NCBI GenBank assembly: GCA_963722585.1 | Contig: CAVRNU010000011.1 | Span: forward strand, 1 to 64,000 | Direction: 5' to 3' | Length of the DNA stretch: 64,000 nt | Source of the DNA: KBS-96 sp963722585 | Lineage (GTDB): Bacteria > Acidobacteriota > Terriglobia > Bryobacterales > Bryobacteraceae | Shown: positions 7,355 to 15,345 of the stretch, piece by piece | Numbering within the stretch: the first letter of the stretch is position 1 | Layout of the letters: the number at the start of each line of letters is the position of its first letter | Notes under the pieces: generated by a model | The model's input: only the letters and a program-made list of their open reading frames with translations | The model's database searches: none | What the model was told of the DNA's origin: nothing | Program-made: the position numbers and the translations under genes

Positions 7355-9577
7355 CTAAATTCTCCCCGTCCGTTCCAGATGATGCCGGAACATGGCCGTG
7401 TATCCGGCCGCCTCGGTTCGGAGATCCTCGAGCTGAAATTTTATCTTCCGGCGCCAGTTTGGGTATTCGGAGGTGCTGCCGGGGAGATTCTGCTGCTCCG
7501 TTTCCTTCGCCAGGTCCTCCTGGTTCAGCAGTAGCAGCGCGGAAGGCGTCTGCGCTAGAAAAGCCACGATGGCGTTATGCAACGGTCCGTCAATCGCCGG
7601 GACTTCGCGTGCGTCGCGAGTGTAATTTTCCGGGAGCAAGTACTCCGCGTGTAGCGCGTCGAGCATACGCTGCTTCTCGATCAGCCGGTTCTCGAGTTGC
7701 GTACGGAACCCACTTTCATCGACGAGCCCGGAATTCCTGCGGGCCTCTATGTCGCGATTGAGCCAGAAGCCTGCGATCGTGGGAAGGTCGTGGGTCGCGG
7801 AAGAGACCAAGGCCAGCCAAGGATATTCGGAGCTGGCCTTAAACGAGTCGTCCCGGCGCTTTTCAAAATAGAACAGGCGGTAGCTCAGAATCCCAAATCG
7901 GGCGAGTACATGGCGCATTTCATCCGTCACGGTGCCGAGATCCTCGCCCACGATGATGTTCTCACTTCGCACGCTCTCAAGCGCCAGGATGTGGAGCAGA
8001 TCCGTTACATTGTCTTTCACATAGACGCCATCAACGGCTTCCGCGCCGTCCGGAATCCAGAACAGCCGGAACAGACGCATGACATGGTCGATACGAAGCG
8101 CCCCGCCATGTTGAATAATCTTGCGGATACTCTCGCGGAATAATTGATACCCATTCGCGGCGTGCGCGATGGTATTGGGCGGCGGAAATGCCCAGTCTTG
8201 GCCCTTGGGCGCAAACGCGTCCGGCGGAGACCCAACACGACAACCAGTAACATAGAAATCGCGGTATGCCCAAAGGTCCGATCCGCAGTTATCGGTTGCA
8301 AGCGCAAGATCGTGGTACAGCCCGATCTGCATTCCGCGCCGCTTCGCATAGTCCTGCGCCTGGCTGAGTTGTTCGTCGAGCACGAACTGAACATATTGAT
8401 AAAATTCCAAAGTCAGACGGTGCTGAAGCGTGAAATTCTGGCATGCTTCCGACGCCGGGTCTTGATATTCGGAGGGCCAATCTCGCCACGTCCAGCGGTT
8501 TCGATCCTGCTTGTGTAAATTTTCGTCTAGAGCGCAAAACAGCGCCAGCTTCTGAAGCAGGTTGCCCTCGCGTTCACAGTATTGGACAAACTGGCGTGCC
8601 CGTTCCGTCCCCCTCATTTCCGTGCGAAAGCGGCGGTATAGCGCCTTCAGAAAGCGCAGCTTCAGACGGCTGACGCGCTCATATTCGATGTATTCTGAAT
8701 TGCGCAACTCCGCTACCTCGCTCTTAATCTTGGCCGAGGCGAGTGCGTGTTTAGCCCAAGGGCAGCTCTGGAACTCTGGCACGCGCTCAATATCGATGTA
8801 GATGAAGTTTTTATAAAAAATCGAGAGCGGGAGGTATGGGCTCGTGTTATAAGGGGAGCGGTTACTGATGATGTGCAGCGGATTCAGCGCAATAAAAGAA
8901 CCCCTTAGTTCTTCGACCACCCAATCGATCAGCGATTGGAGGTCCGTAAAATCCCCGCAACCCCAGTTACGATGCGAGCGTAGACCCCAGAGCGTGACTG
9001 CAATACCCGCTGTCTTCCCGCCGTCCTGCAGGAGCTCAGGGAAATAGGCGCGCTCAGGGCATACGATGACCGTGGATTCCTTGCTCCAATTGCCATTGAG
9101 TGTAATGCGTAATCGGTGATATCCGAGCGGCGTTTCAGGTGGCAATCGAACCCGATAGACGACCCAGTGTTGCCCGTCAAGGGATAGCAGGCTTTGTTCC
9201 GCGGGTTCCCCGGCGGCGGGGTGGAAGGTTAGCGTCGTTCCCTCTTCCAACATCAGATCCAGGCGGATTTCGGGCAAATCGCCGGCGAGGAGCGAGATCT
9301 CAATCGACTTGTCGCTCTCAGGAATCACCGACGTGCCAGCGAGGACCGATGCCGCGCGCTCCTCGAATCTGCGCCTCCGAGCGTCATCCACGCTCTCCTT
9401 TGAGGAAACGTCCACGCCGAGCGCAGCCAAAATCTTGGCTTCCGTTTCAGGGGAGGCGATATGGTGCTGTCCGAAGATGTCCCAGAACTCTCGTTCAATG
9501 CCCCACTCGACGGCAGCACGGTCGAGGGCCTTTTCACGAGTAGCCGAATATTCGAAAATTATTTGCGGAAGTGTCAT
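7355..9577 (-). CDS. malQ: 4-alpha-glucanotransferase (amylomaltase), GH77
   Basis: A 740-residue MalQ, the long form with an N-terminal extension of about 170 residues before the GH77 barrel. It transfers alpha-1,4-glucan segments between maltodextrins in the cytoplasm and works with glycogen or starch metabolism. Catalytic residues are visible: nucleophile Asp497 in RIDHVMRL, acid/base Glu545 in VGEDLGTV and transition-state Asp597 in SATHDLPT. The substrate loop SPYNTSPYLPLS is present near 241-252. No other glycogen gene is adjacent. The start at ATG 9577 lies beside the divergent fliS region. The family assignment is secure. Confidence 0.96.
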   Translation of the reverse strand: MTLPQIIFEYSATREKALDRAAVEWGIEREFWDIFGQHHIASPETEAKILAALGVDVSSKESVDDARRRRFEERAASVLAGTSVIPESDKSIEISLLAGDLPEIRLDLMLEEGTTLTFHPAAGEPAEQSLLSLDGQHWVVYRVRLPPETPLGYHRLRITLNGNWSKESTVIVCPERAYFPELLQDGGKTAGIAVTLWGLRSHRNWGCGDFTDLQSLIDWVVEELRGSFIALNPLHIISNRSPYNTSPYLPLSIFYKNFIYIDIERVPEFQSCPWAKHALASAKIKSEVAELRNSEYIEYERVSRLKLRFLKALYRRFRTEMRGTERARQFVQYCEREGNLLQKLALFCALDENLHKQDRNRWTWRDWPSEYQDPASEACQNFTLQHRLTLEFYQYVQFVLDEQLSQAQDYAKRRGMQIGLYHDLALATDNCGSDLWAYRDFYVTGCRVGSPPDAFAPKGQDWAFPPPNTIAHAANGYQLFRESIRKIIQHGGALRIDHVMRLFRLFWIPDGAEAVDGVYVKDNVTDLLHILALESVRSENIIVGEDLGTVTDEMRHVLARFGILSYRLFYFEKRRDDSFKASSEYPWLALVSSATHDLPTIAGFWLNRDIEARRNSGLVDESGFRTQLENRLIEKQRMLDALHAEYLLPENYTRDAREVPAIDGPLHNAIVAFLAQTPSALLLLNQEDLAKETEQQNLPGSTSEYPNWRRKIKFQLEDLRTEAAGYTAMFRHHLERTGRI

Positions 9578-9729
9578 TCGCCTATACGATTCTAGTTGGG
9601 CGATTACTTACATTCTTTCGCCGTGAATGGAATACGGCCAAAGAACGGAATGCCATTCAGATTTCCGGTCAGCTCGCTCTAAAGCTATCCCCACAATCCT
9701 CCGATAGAGAAAGCAGACATGGAGGCCAC

Positions 9730-10182
9730 TTGTCCTGGCAGCTCAAGAAGAACTACGTTGAAGCGGAAATACTGACAGCCAGCCCGGTCCGCCTGGTTGA
9801 AATCACGTTTGATGTAGCCGTCAACGCGCTTGAAAGTGCAAGAGAGTGTTGCAAAAAGGGAGACATCTCAGGCCGCGGCCAATTCGTGAACAAGGCCTTT
9901 GCTGTTCTGGCGGAGCTTACGAGCTCGCTCGACTTCGAGGCTGCTCGGGATTTGGCTGAGAATTATGCCAAACTGTACGACTACTGCCAGCGCCGTCTTC
10001 TCCAGGCACACGGGGAGCAGTCGGAGCCGATGCTTTTCGAGGTCGAGTCTCTCTTGAAGGAACTGCGGGAAGCCTGGCAAATTGTAGCCGCCAACCAAGC
10101 GGCCGTTTGCCTGACGGACGACGAGATCGGCGCGGAGCAACTTGCCGCCGACGGCGAGTCGCGGTACAGTTTTGTAGGCTGA
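9730..10182 (+). CDS. fliS: Flagellin chaperone FliS
   Basis: FliS binds flagellin in the cytoplasm and keeps it unpolymerised before export. The core reads KNYVEAEILTASPVRLVEI, then a four-helix bundle including ARECCKKGDISGRGQFVNKA, LAELTSSLDFEAARDLAENY and QRRLL. This matches the FliS pattern (Y....V.TASP..L...L, then a two-residue linker and L...LD). I chose TTG 9730 because GGAGG lies four bases upstream and gives a 150-residue protein of normal size; the frame is open back to ATG 9571, which overlaps the malQ start. The ~30-residue tail beyond the core is not conserved. No other flagellar gene is adjacent, which is unusual. Confidence 0.8.
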   Translation: MSWQLKKNYVEAEILTASPVRLVEITFDVAVNALESARECCKKGDISGRGQFVNKAFAVLAELTSSLDFEAARDLAENYAKLYDYCQRRLLQAHGEQSEPMLFEVESLLKELREAWQIVAANQAAVCLTDDEIGAEQLAADGESRYSFVG

Positions 10183-10189
10183 CACTCAG

Positions 10190-10741
10190 TTATGCAAGAT
10201 TGAGGGTCTTCTTCAAACTGGCCCGTTCGTTCGAAATCTTTTCTTGTAAAACCATCAGGGCGTAAATAAGTTGCTCGGGACGGGGAGGGCAACCAGGTAC
10301 GTACACATCAATCGGAATCACCTGATTCACCGGAACCAGAGCATAATTGCTGAACACTCCTGTCGATGTAGCGCAGGCTCCCATAGAGATCACCCATTTC
10401 GGTTCGGGCATCTGACGGTAAAGATTGCGGATGACCGGAGCCATCTTGTTCGATACGCGGCCCGCGATGATCATGAGATCCGATTGACGTGGGGAGGCAC
10501 GAAACACTTCCGCTCCAAACCGCGCCAAGTCGTACCGCGAATCGGTAGCCGACATCATCTCGATCGCGCAACACGCCAAGCCAAAGGTCATCGGCCAAAT
10601 GGAGTTTTTGCGCGCCCAGTTCAAAGCCTTGTCCAAACTTGTCGTGACAGCCGCTCTGCCCAAAAAATTCGGGTCGTCCTGATCGATCCGCGCGAACAGA
10701 TCTTCCGGCTGGCTGATCTCGAATTTCTCCGCCGTCTCCAC
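10190..10741 (-). CDS. nuoB: NADH-quinone oxidoreductase subunit B
   Basis: A 183-residue NuoB, the peripheral-arm subunit of respiratory complex I that carries the terminal iron-sulfur cluster N2. The cluster ligands are present: Cys57-Cys58 in GLACCAIEM, Cys123 in MGACA and Cys151 in VPGCPPRPE. The start is GTG 10741. Its gene ends eight bases from the convergent fliS stop. No other nuo gene is adjacent, so this is either a lone copy supplementing a nuo operon elsewhere or part of a dispersed complex I set. The N-terminal ~35 residues are acidic and variable, as is common in this family. Confidence 0.93.
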   Translation of the reverse strand: METAEKFEISQPEDLFARIDQDDPNFLGRAAVTTSLDKALNWARKNSIWPMTFGLACCAIEMMSATDSRYDLARFGAEVFRASPRQSDLMIIAGRVSNKMAPVIRNLYRQMPEPKWVISMGACATSTGVFSNYALVPVNQVIPIDVYVPGCPPRPEQLIYALMVLQEKISNERASLKKTLNLA

Positions 10742-10807
10742 GGTTCAATTATCCCATGCTGCTCCAGGCGCACGGTTGCGCGGACATTGGCGACGAGCAG
10801 TGCGGGA

Positions 10808-11179
10808 TTACTCGGCAACCGAAAATGTAATGGTCCGGCGCGTGACGCGATCCTGGCGGCGTGCAGTTACGGTGACTGCCCATTCCCCGTCCAAGGGAAA
10901 CACGGGCTTTGCAATAAACTCGCCCGGCGCTACAAACCAAGCCTTAATCGTCTTCGCAGTGGCCTGATTCTCGGGAGCAATCGACATCTCGACGTGGTCG
11001 TCTTGCTGGAGTGGTTTCCCTAAATCGTCGGTAACGTGAACGGCAAACGGAACTTCAACGTTGGTTTGGAGCTTCGCCGTTGGCTCGAAGCGGATCGTGA
11101 AGTTGCCTTCCTTCTCATCGGCGGCCAAAAGGAGGCCGAAAGCGCAGAGCGTTAGCGCAAGTAGCTTCACATGGCACAT
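10808..11179 (-). CDS. Small secreted YtkA/FixH-like Ig-fold protein
   Basis: A 123-residue protein starting at ATG 11179. It begins with a signal peptide (CHVKLLALTLCAFGLLLAA). The mature part alternates beta-strand patterns such as FTIRFEPTAKLQTNVEVPFAVHVTD, then PLDGEWAVTV and a terminal strand RTITFSV. The pattern of a GEW segment following a hydrophobic strand is seen in YtkA/FixH-like domains that occur near copper and oxidase maturation genes. The frame is open further upstream, but only this start gives a signal peptide. The gene lies just downstream of, and divergent from, pyruvate carboxylase. The fold assignment is moderate and the function is not known. Confidence 0.55.
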   Translation of the reverse strand: MCHVKLLALTLCAFGLLLAADEKEGNFTIRFEPTAKLQTNVEVPFAVHVTDDLGKPLQQDDHVEMSIAPENQATAKTIKAWFVAPGEFIAKPVFPLDGEWAVTVTARRQDRVTRRTITFSVAE

Positions 11180-11264
11180 TGTACTGCCGTGGAACGGGAA
11201 GGGCGAGAAAGCCGGTTTCTCCGTGATACGCTGGCGATTTATCTCCTCCCTAACAACTCGCTCG

Positions 11265-14150
11265 ATGAAGAAACTGCTTGCATTGAATCGCGGTGAGATC
11301 GCCATTCGCATATTCAGGGCTGCCAACGAGCTGAAATTGCGGACGGTAGCGGTGTACTCCCAGGAGGACCGGCTGAGCCTGCACCGTTTCAAGGCCGACG
11401 AAGCCTACCTGGTTGGCCAGGGCAAAGGACCCGTGCAAGCGTACCTGGATATCGATTCGATTGTGGCGCTTGCGGTTGAAAAGGAAGTGGACGCAATTCA
11501 TCCGGGCTACGGATTTCTCGCCGAGAATCCCGCGTTGCCGCGAGCCTGCGAACGTGCCGGCATCACATTTGTCGGTCCAAGCGCAGAACTATTGAACATG
11601 TTGGGCGATAAGACAGCCGCGCGGCGGCTCGCGCAAAAGACAGGAATTCCGGTCGTGCCGGGTACGGAGGATCCAATTGACCCAGCCAGCGCCGATTTGA
11701 AAGAGCTCGGCGCGGAGATCGGTTTTCCGGTAATCGTGAAAGCTGCGTTCGGCGGGGGCGGACGTGGCATGCGCGTCGTACAGAGACCGGATGAAATCGA
11801 ATCGAAAGTACGCGAGGCGGCGGCGGAGGCTGGGGCCGCATTTGGGAATCCGGCGGTCTTCGTCGAGCGTTTCATTCGCCAAGCCAAGCACGTCGAGATT
11901 CAGATTATCGGCGATCGCCAGGGCAACATACTGCATCTGTACGAGCGCGATTGTTCGGTTCAACGCAGGCATCAGAAGGTTGTCGAAATCGCGCCTGCCG
12001 TGGGTTTGCCGGGCAAAGTGCGCCGTGAACTTGCGGATGCGGCGGTCGCTTTGGCGAAAGCGGCGAACTACTATAATGCCGGAACGGTCGAGTTTCTTGT
12101 AGACGCCGAGACGTTCGAGTGGTTCTTTATTGAAGTCAATCCGCGGGTGCAGGTGGAGCACACGGTCACCGAGGTAGTGACGGGTATAGACGTTGTGCGG
12201 ACCCAGATCCTAGTGGCGCAGGGCTTGAGCTTGCATTCGCCCGAGATCGGGCTACCGGCGCAGGAGAAAATTCCGCTGCACGGGACGGCATTGCAATGCC
12301 GCGTTACGACGGAAGACCCGGCCAATAACTTTGTCCCGGATTATGGCAGGATACACACTTATCGATCGCCGGCGGGATTCGGCATCCGGCTGGATGGAGC
12401 TTCGGCGTATGGGGGAGCGGTCATCTCGCCTTATTACGATTCGCTTCTGGTGAAAGTGACGGCTTGGGGACAAAATCTTCCCCAGGCCTGCCAGAGAATG
12501 GATCGCGCGTTGCGCGAATTCCGCATTCGAGGGGTGAAGACAAACATTCCGTTTCTTGAAAACGTTGTGAACCATCCGCTGTTCGAGGCGGGAAGGACCA
12601 CAACATCGTTCCTCGACGAGAGGCCGGAGCTGTTTCAGTTCACGCCGCGGCGCGACCGGGCGACGAAGCTGCTGACGTATCTGGCGGAGGTGATTGTGAA
12701 CGGAAATCCGGAAGTCGCCAATAAGCCCCGGCCTGGGGTGATCCGCGACGCGCGCATTCCTCAAGTATCCAAGGAGGAGATTCCCGCAGGCTCGCGTCAG
12801 CTTCTGAACAGGGTGGGGCCAAAACAGTTCGCCGAGTGGACGCGGGATCAAACGAAGTTGTTGCTGACCGACACGACGTTCCGGGACGCGCATCAGTCAC
12901 TGATGGCGACGCGGGTTCGTACGTACGATCTGCTGCGGATCGCGGACTTTGTGGCGAGGAAATTGCCTCAGCTTTACAGCTTGGAGATGTGGGGAGGAGC
13001 GACATTTGACGTTTCCATGCGCTTTTTGCACGAGGACCCCTGGCGCCGGTTGGAAGTGTTGCGCGAAGCCATTCCCAACATCTGCTTTCAGATGTTGCTG
13101 CGCGCTTCGAATGCGGTCGGCTACACCGCTTATCCCGATAACGTGATCCGGGAGTTCGTGAGAGAGGCGGCGGAGCGAGGCATCGACATTTTCCGCATTT
13201 TCGACTCGCTGAACTGGCTGCCGAATATGAAGGTCGCAGTCGACACTGTGCTTGAGACAGGACGGATTTGTGAAGCGGCGGTTTGTTATACGGGCGATAT
13301 TCTCGACCCGGCGCGCGACAAGTATTCGCTGAAATATTATGTCCGGATCGCAAAAGAGCTGGAGAAGATGGGCACGCATATCCTTGGCATAAAGGACATG
13401 GCCGGAGTCCTTCGTCCCTATGCCGTGTACAAACTAGTGAAAGCGCTTCGCGACGAGATTAGCGTTCCGATCCATTTGCATACGCACGATACAAGCGGCA
13501 TCAACGCGGCGACTATATTGAAGGCAAGTGAAGCCGGCGTGGACGCGGCGGATGCGGCTGTCGCTTCGATGAGCGGCGCGACAAGCCAGCCGAATCTGAA
13601 CTCGATTGTCGCGGCGCTTGCGCACACGGAGCGCGACAGCGGCCTCGATTTCGACAGCCTGAACCTGTATGCCGATTATTGGGAAACGGTGCGCACTTAC
13701 TACACTCCGTTCGACAATGCCCCGAAATCCGGGACGGGCGAAGTGTACGTGCATGAGATGCCGGGCGGGCAATACACAAATTTGCGGGAACAGGCCGAGT
13801 CGATGGGGCTGGGATCGAAATGGCCCGAGATTGCGCGGATGTACGCGGATGTCAACATGGCATTTGGCGACATAGTCAAAGTGACGCCCTCGAGCAAGGT
13901 GGTGGGGGATCTAGCGATCTACCTGGTTAGCCACGACATGACGGTGAAAGACCTGGAGAACGCTCCCGCCGGGCACAATTTGACGCTGCCCAATTCCGTG
14001 GTGGATATGTTCATGGGTTCATTGGGTGAACCGGAAGGAGGCTGGCCAGAGAAGCTGCAGCGAGTGATTCTGCGCGGGAAAGAGCCGATTAGAGGACGGC
14101 CGGGGAAAGCCTGGCCCCGGCGAATCTGGAAAAGGCCGCGCAAACGGTGA
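11265..14150 (+). CDS. pyc: Pyruvate carboxylase, biotin-carboxylase and transcarboxylase parts (frameshifted)
   Basis: Pyruvate carboxylase makes oxaloacetate from pyruvate and bicarbonate using ATP and biotin. ATG 11265 opens with KKLLALNRGEIAIRIFRAA, the expected first strand of the biotin-carboxylase domain; the frame is open further upstream without homology. ATP-grasp motif FGGGGRGMRVV is near 159-169 and EVNPRVQVEHTVTE near 290. The carboxyltransferase domain begins with TDTTFRDAHQSLMATRVRT near 535, with the carboxylated-lysine motif IKDMAG near 709 and HTHDTSG near 739. After RGRPG near 945 homology stops: one base is missing in the G-run at 14102-14105 and the frame ends in unrelated residues. 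The remaining tetramerisation and biotin domains are in the next entry, overlapping by four bases. Confidence 0.9.
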   Translation: MKKLLALNRGEIAIRIFRAANELKLRTVAVYSQEDRLSLHRFKADEAYLVGQGKGPVQAYLDIDSIVALAVEKEVDAIHPGYGFLAENPALPRACERAGITFVGPSAELLNMLGDKTAARRLAQKTGIPVVPGTEDPIDPASADLKELGAEIGFPVIVKAAFGGGGRGMRVVQRPDEIESKVREAAAEAGAAFGNPAVFVERFIRQAKHVEIQIIGDRQGNILHLYERDCSVQRRHQKVVEIAPAVGLPGKVRRELADAAVALAKAANYYNAGTVEFLVDAETFEWFFIEVNPRVQVEHTVTEVVTGIDVVRTQILVAQGLSLHSPEIGLPAQEKIPLHGTALQCRVTTEDPANNFVPDYGRIHTYRSPAGFGIRLDGASAYGGAVISPYYDSLLVKVTAWGQNLPQACQRMDRALREFRIRGVKTNIPFLENVVNHPLFEAGRTTTSFLDERPELFQFTPRRDRATKLLTYLAEVIVNGNPEVANKPRPGVIRDARIPQVSKEEIPAGSRQLLNRVGPKQFAEWTRDQTKLLLTDTTFRDAHQSLMATRVRTYDLLRIADFVARKLPQLYSLEMWGGATFDVSMRFLHEDPWRRLEVLREAIPNICFQMLLRASNAVGYTAYPDNVIREFVREAAERGIDIFRIFDSLNWLPNMKVAVDTVLETGRICEAAVCYTGDILDPARDKYSLKYYVRIAKELEKMGTHILGIKDMAGVLRPYAVYKLVKALRDEISVPIHLHTHDTSGINAATILKASEAGVDAADAAVASMSGATSQPNLNSIVAALAHTERDSGLDFDSLNLYADYWETVRTYYTPFDNAPKSGTGEVYVHEMPGGQYTNLREQAESMGLGSKWPEIARMYADVNMAFGDIVKVTPSSKVVGDLAIYLVSHDMTVKDLENAPAGHNLTLPNSVVDMFMGSLGEPEGGWPEKLQRVILRGKEPIRGRPGKAWPRRIWKRPRKR

Positions 14151-14701
14151 AGGAGCAGACCGGATCGGAGAGCCGCACCGACTTGATGAGCTATTTGATG
14201 TATCCGAATGTGTTCCTGAAGTTCGCAAAGGCGCGGGAAACGTGGGGAGAGCTCGATGTGCTGCCAACTCCGCAGTTCTTCTACGGCTTAGGGAAGGGCG
14301 AGGAGATGGCGATCGAACTCGAGCCGGGAAAGACTCTGTTTGTGCGGCTGCTGACGGTGGGAGATGCGAGGCCGGACGGTTTTCGAACCGTGTTCTTTGA
14401 GTTGAACGGGCAGCCGCGCGAGGTAGAGATTCGGGACAAGTCGCTTAAGGCCGTGGCGGCGGCTCGGCACAAAGCCGATCCGGCTAACGCTGGCGAGGTA
14501 GGCGCGCCAATTCCCGGAGCCGTAACGATACTGTACGTAAAACCGGGCCAGCAGGTGAAGAAGGGCGACAGGCTACTCGTTATGGAAGCTATGAAAATGC
14601 AAAGTACTGTCTATGCGCCCCTCGGGGGCACTGTGAAGAAACTTGCGGTGAGCGCCCACGACAATGTTGAGGCACGCGATCTGCTGTTGATAATCGAATA
14701 A
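14147..14701 (+). CDS. pyc: Pyruvate carboxylase C-terminal part (tetramerisation and biotinyl domain)
   Basis: This frame carries the missing end of pyruvate carboxylase. True homology starts upstream of GTG 14147, at 14105, as ESLAPANLEKAAQTVKEQ, showing that it was once fused to the preceding frame. It contains SYLMYPNVFLKF and PGKTLFVRLLTVG of the tetramerisation/allosteric region, then a biotinyl domain with VMEAMKMQS, where Lys150 (numbered from GTG 14147) is the biotinylation site. Its stop is an ordinary domain end. The GTGA overlap with the preceding frame could allow coupled restart, giving a two-subunit enzyme, but no good ribosome-binding site is visible. A frameshift or an assembly indel is the simpler reading. 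Confidence 0.88.
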   Translation: MKEQTGSESRTDLMSYLMYPNVFLKFAKARETWGELDVLPTPQFFYGLGKGEEMAIELEPGKTLFVRLLTVGDARPDGFRTVFFELNGQPREVEIRDKSLKAVAAARHKADPANAGEVGAPIPGAVTILYVKPGQQVKKGDRLLVMEAMKMQSTVYAPLGGTVKKLAVSAHDNVEARDLLLIIE

Positions 14702-14742
14702 AGCGCGGTCTCCTACAATGAATGAAAGAACGATGCCGCGGA

Positions 14743-14819
14743 GGTCCCGTAGCTCAACCGGATAGAGCACCGGCCTTCTAAGCCGGGGGTTGCGTGTTCG
14801 AGTCACGCCGGGACTACCA
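14743..14819 (+). tRNA. tRNA-Arg (TCT)
   Basis: A complete cloverleaf: acceptor GGTCCCG against CGGGACT, D-arm GCTCAACCGGATAGAGC, anticodon stem CCGGC/GCCGG around loop CTTCTAA (anticodon TCT), T-loop TTCGAGT, discriminator A and encoded CCA. A TACAAT box at 14714-14719 could be its -10 element. Confidence 0.95.
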
Positions 14820-14860
14820 TAATTCGAGCGCGTTCTCTACTTCGGTATCGCAGGTGGCTT

Positions 14861-15298
14861 GTGGACGATTCACGACTTGTACTGGTGATTGAAGACAACC
14901 CGGCCGACGTCCGCCTGATCAAAGAGGCGCTGCGCGATTCCGGACTTCACGTGACGTTGGAAATTGCGGTCGACGGCGAACAGGCGCTGAATTTTCTGAA
15001 CCGGGAGGGCCCGTTCGGAAATGCGCGCCGGCCTAGCCTGATTTTTTTGGACTTGAACCTGCCCCAGGGAACCTCGAAGGAAATTCTTCGGTTCATCAAG
15101 TCAGATCCGGGCTTACGGGCGATTCCTGTGGCTGTTTTGACAAGCTCGAATGCCGAAGGCGACATACGCGAAGCGTACGAATTACATGCGAATTGTTACC
15201 TTCGAAAACCGATCGATCTGGATTCGTTTGTGGCGACGATCCGTTCAACAATCAGCTTTTGGCTGGGAGTGGCGTGTGTTCCGGCCGAAGGGAGATAA
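14861..15298 (+). CDS. Single-domain response regulator, Rcp1-like
   Basis: A 145-residue receiver-only protein. The acidic pocket EDN is at 11-13, the phosphorylated Asp64 lies in IFLDLNLPQG, Thr in VLTSSN and Lys in LRKPIDLDSF. The spacing EDNPADVRLIKEAL and the DLNLPQ signature place it with Rcp1-type regulators that pass phosphate from phytochrome-like or hybrid kinases without an output domain. It starts with GTG 14861. It converges on the gene for the large hybrid kinase at 15346-19386, with only 47 bases between the stops, which makes that kinase a candidate partner. Confidence 0.9.
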   Translation: MDDSRLVLVIEDNPADVRLIKEALRDSGLHVTLEIAVDGEQALNFLNREGPFGNARRPSLIFLDLNLPQGTSKEILRFIKSDPGLRAIPVAVLTSSNAEGDIREAYELHANCYLRKPIDLDSFVATIRSTISFWLGVACVPAEGR

Positions 15299-15345
15299 GG
15301 AGCGGCGCACATGGGGCGGCGATGACGGCTCCATCACGGAAGCTT

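Noticed and set aside
14098..14112. Programmed -1 ribosomal frameshift in pyc
   Set aside because: The G-run would allow the P-site to slip, but the next codon AAA would move to GAA with a first-position mismatch, and no pyruvate carboxylase is known to me that uses frameshifting. An indel is simpler.
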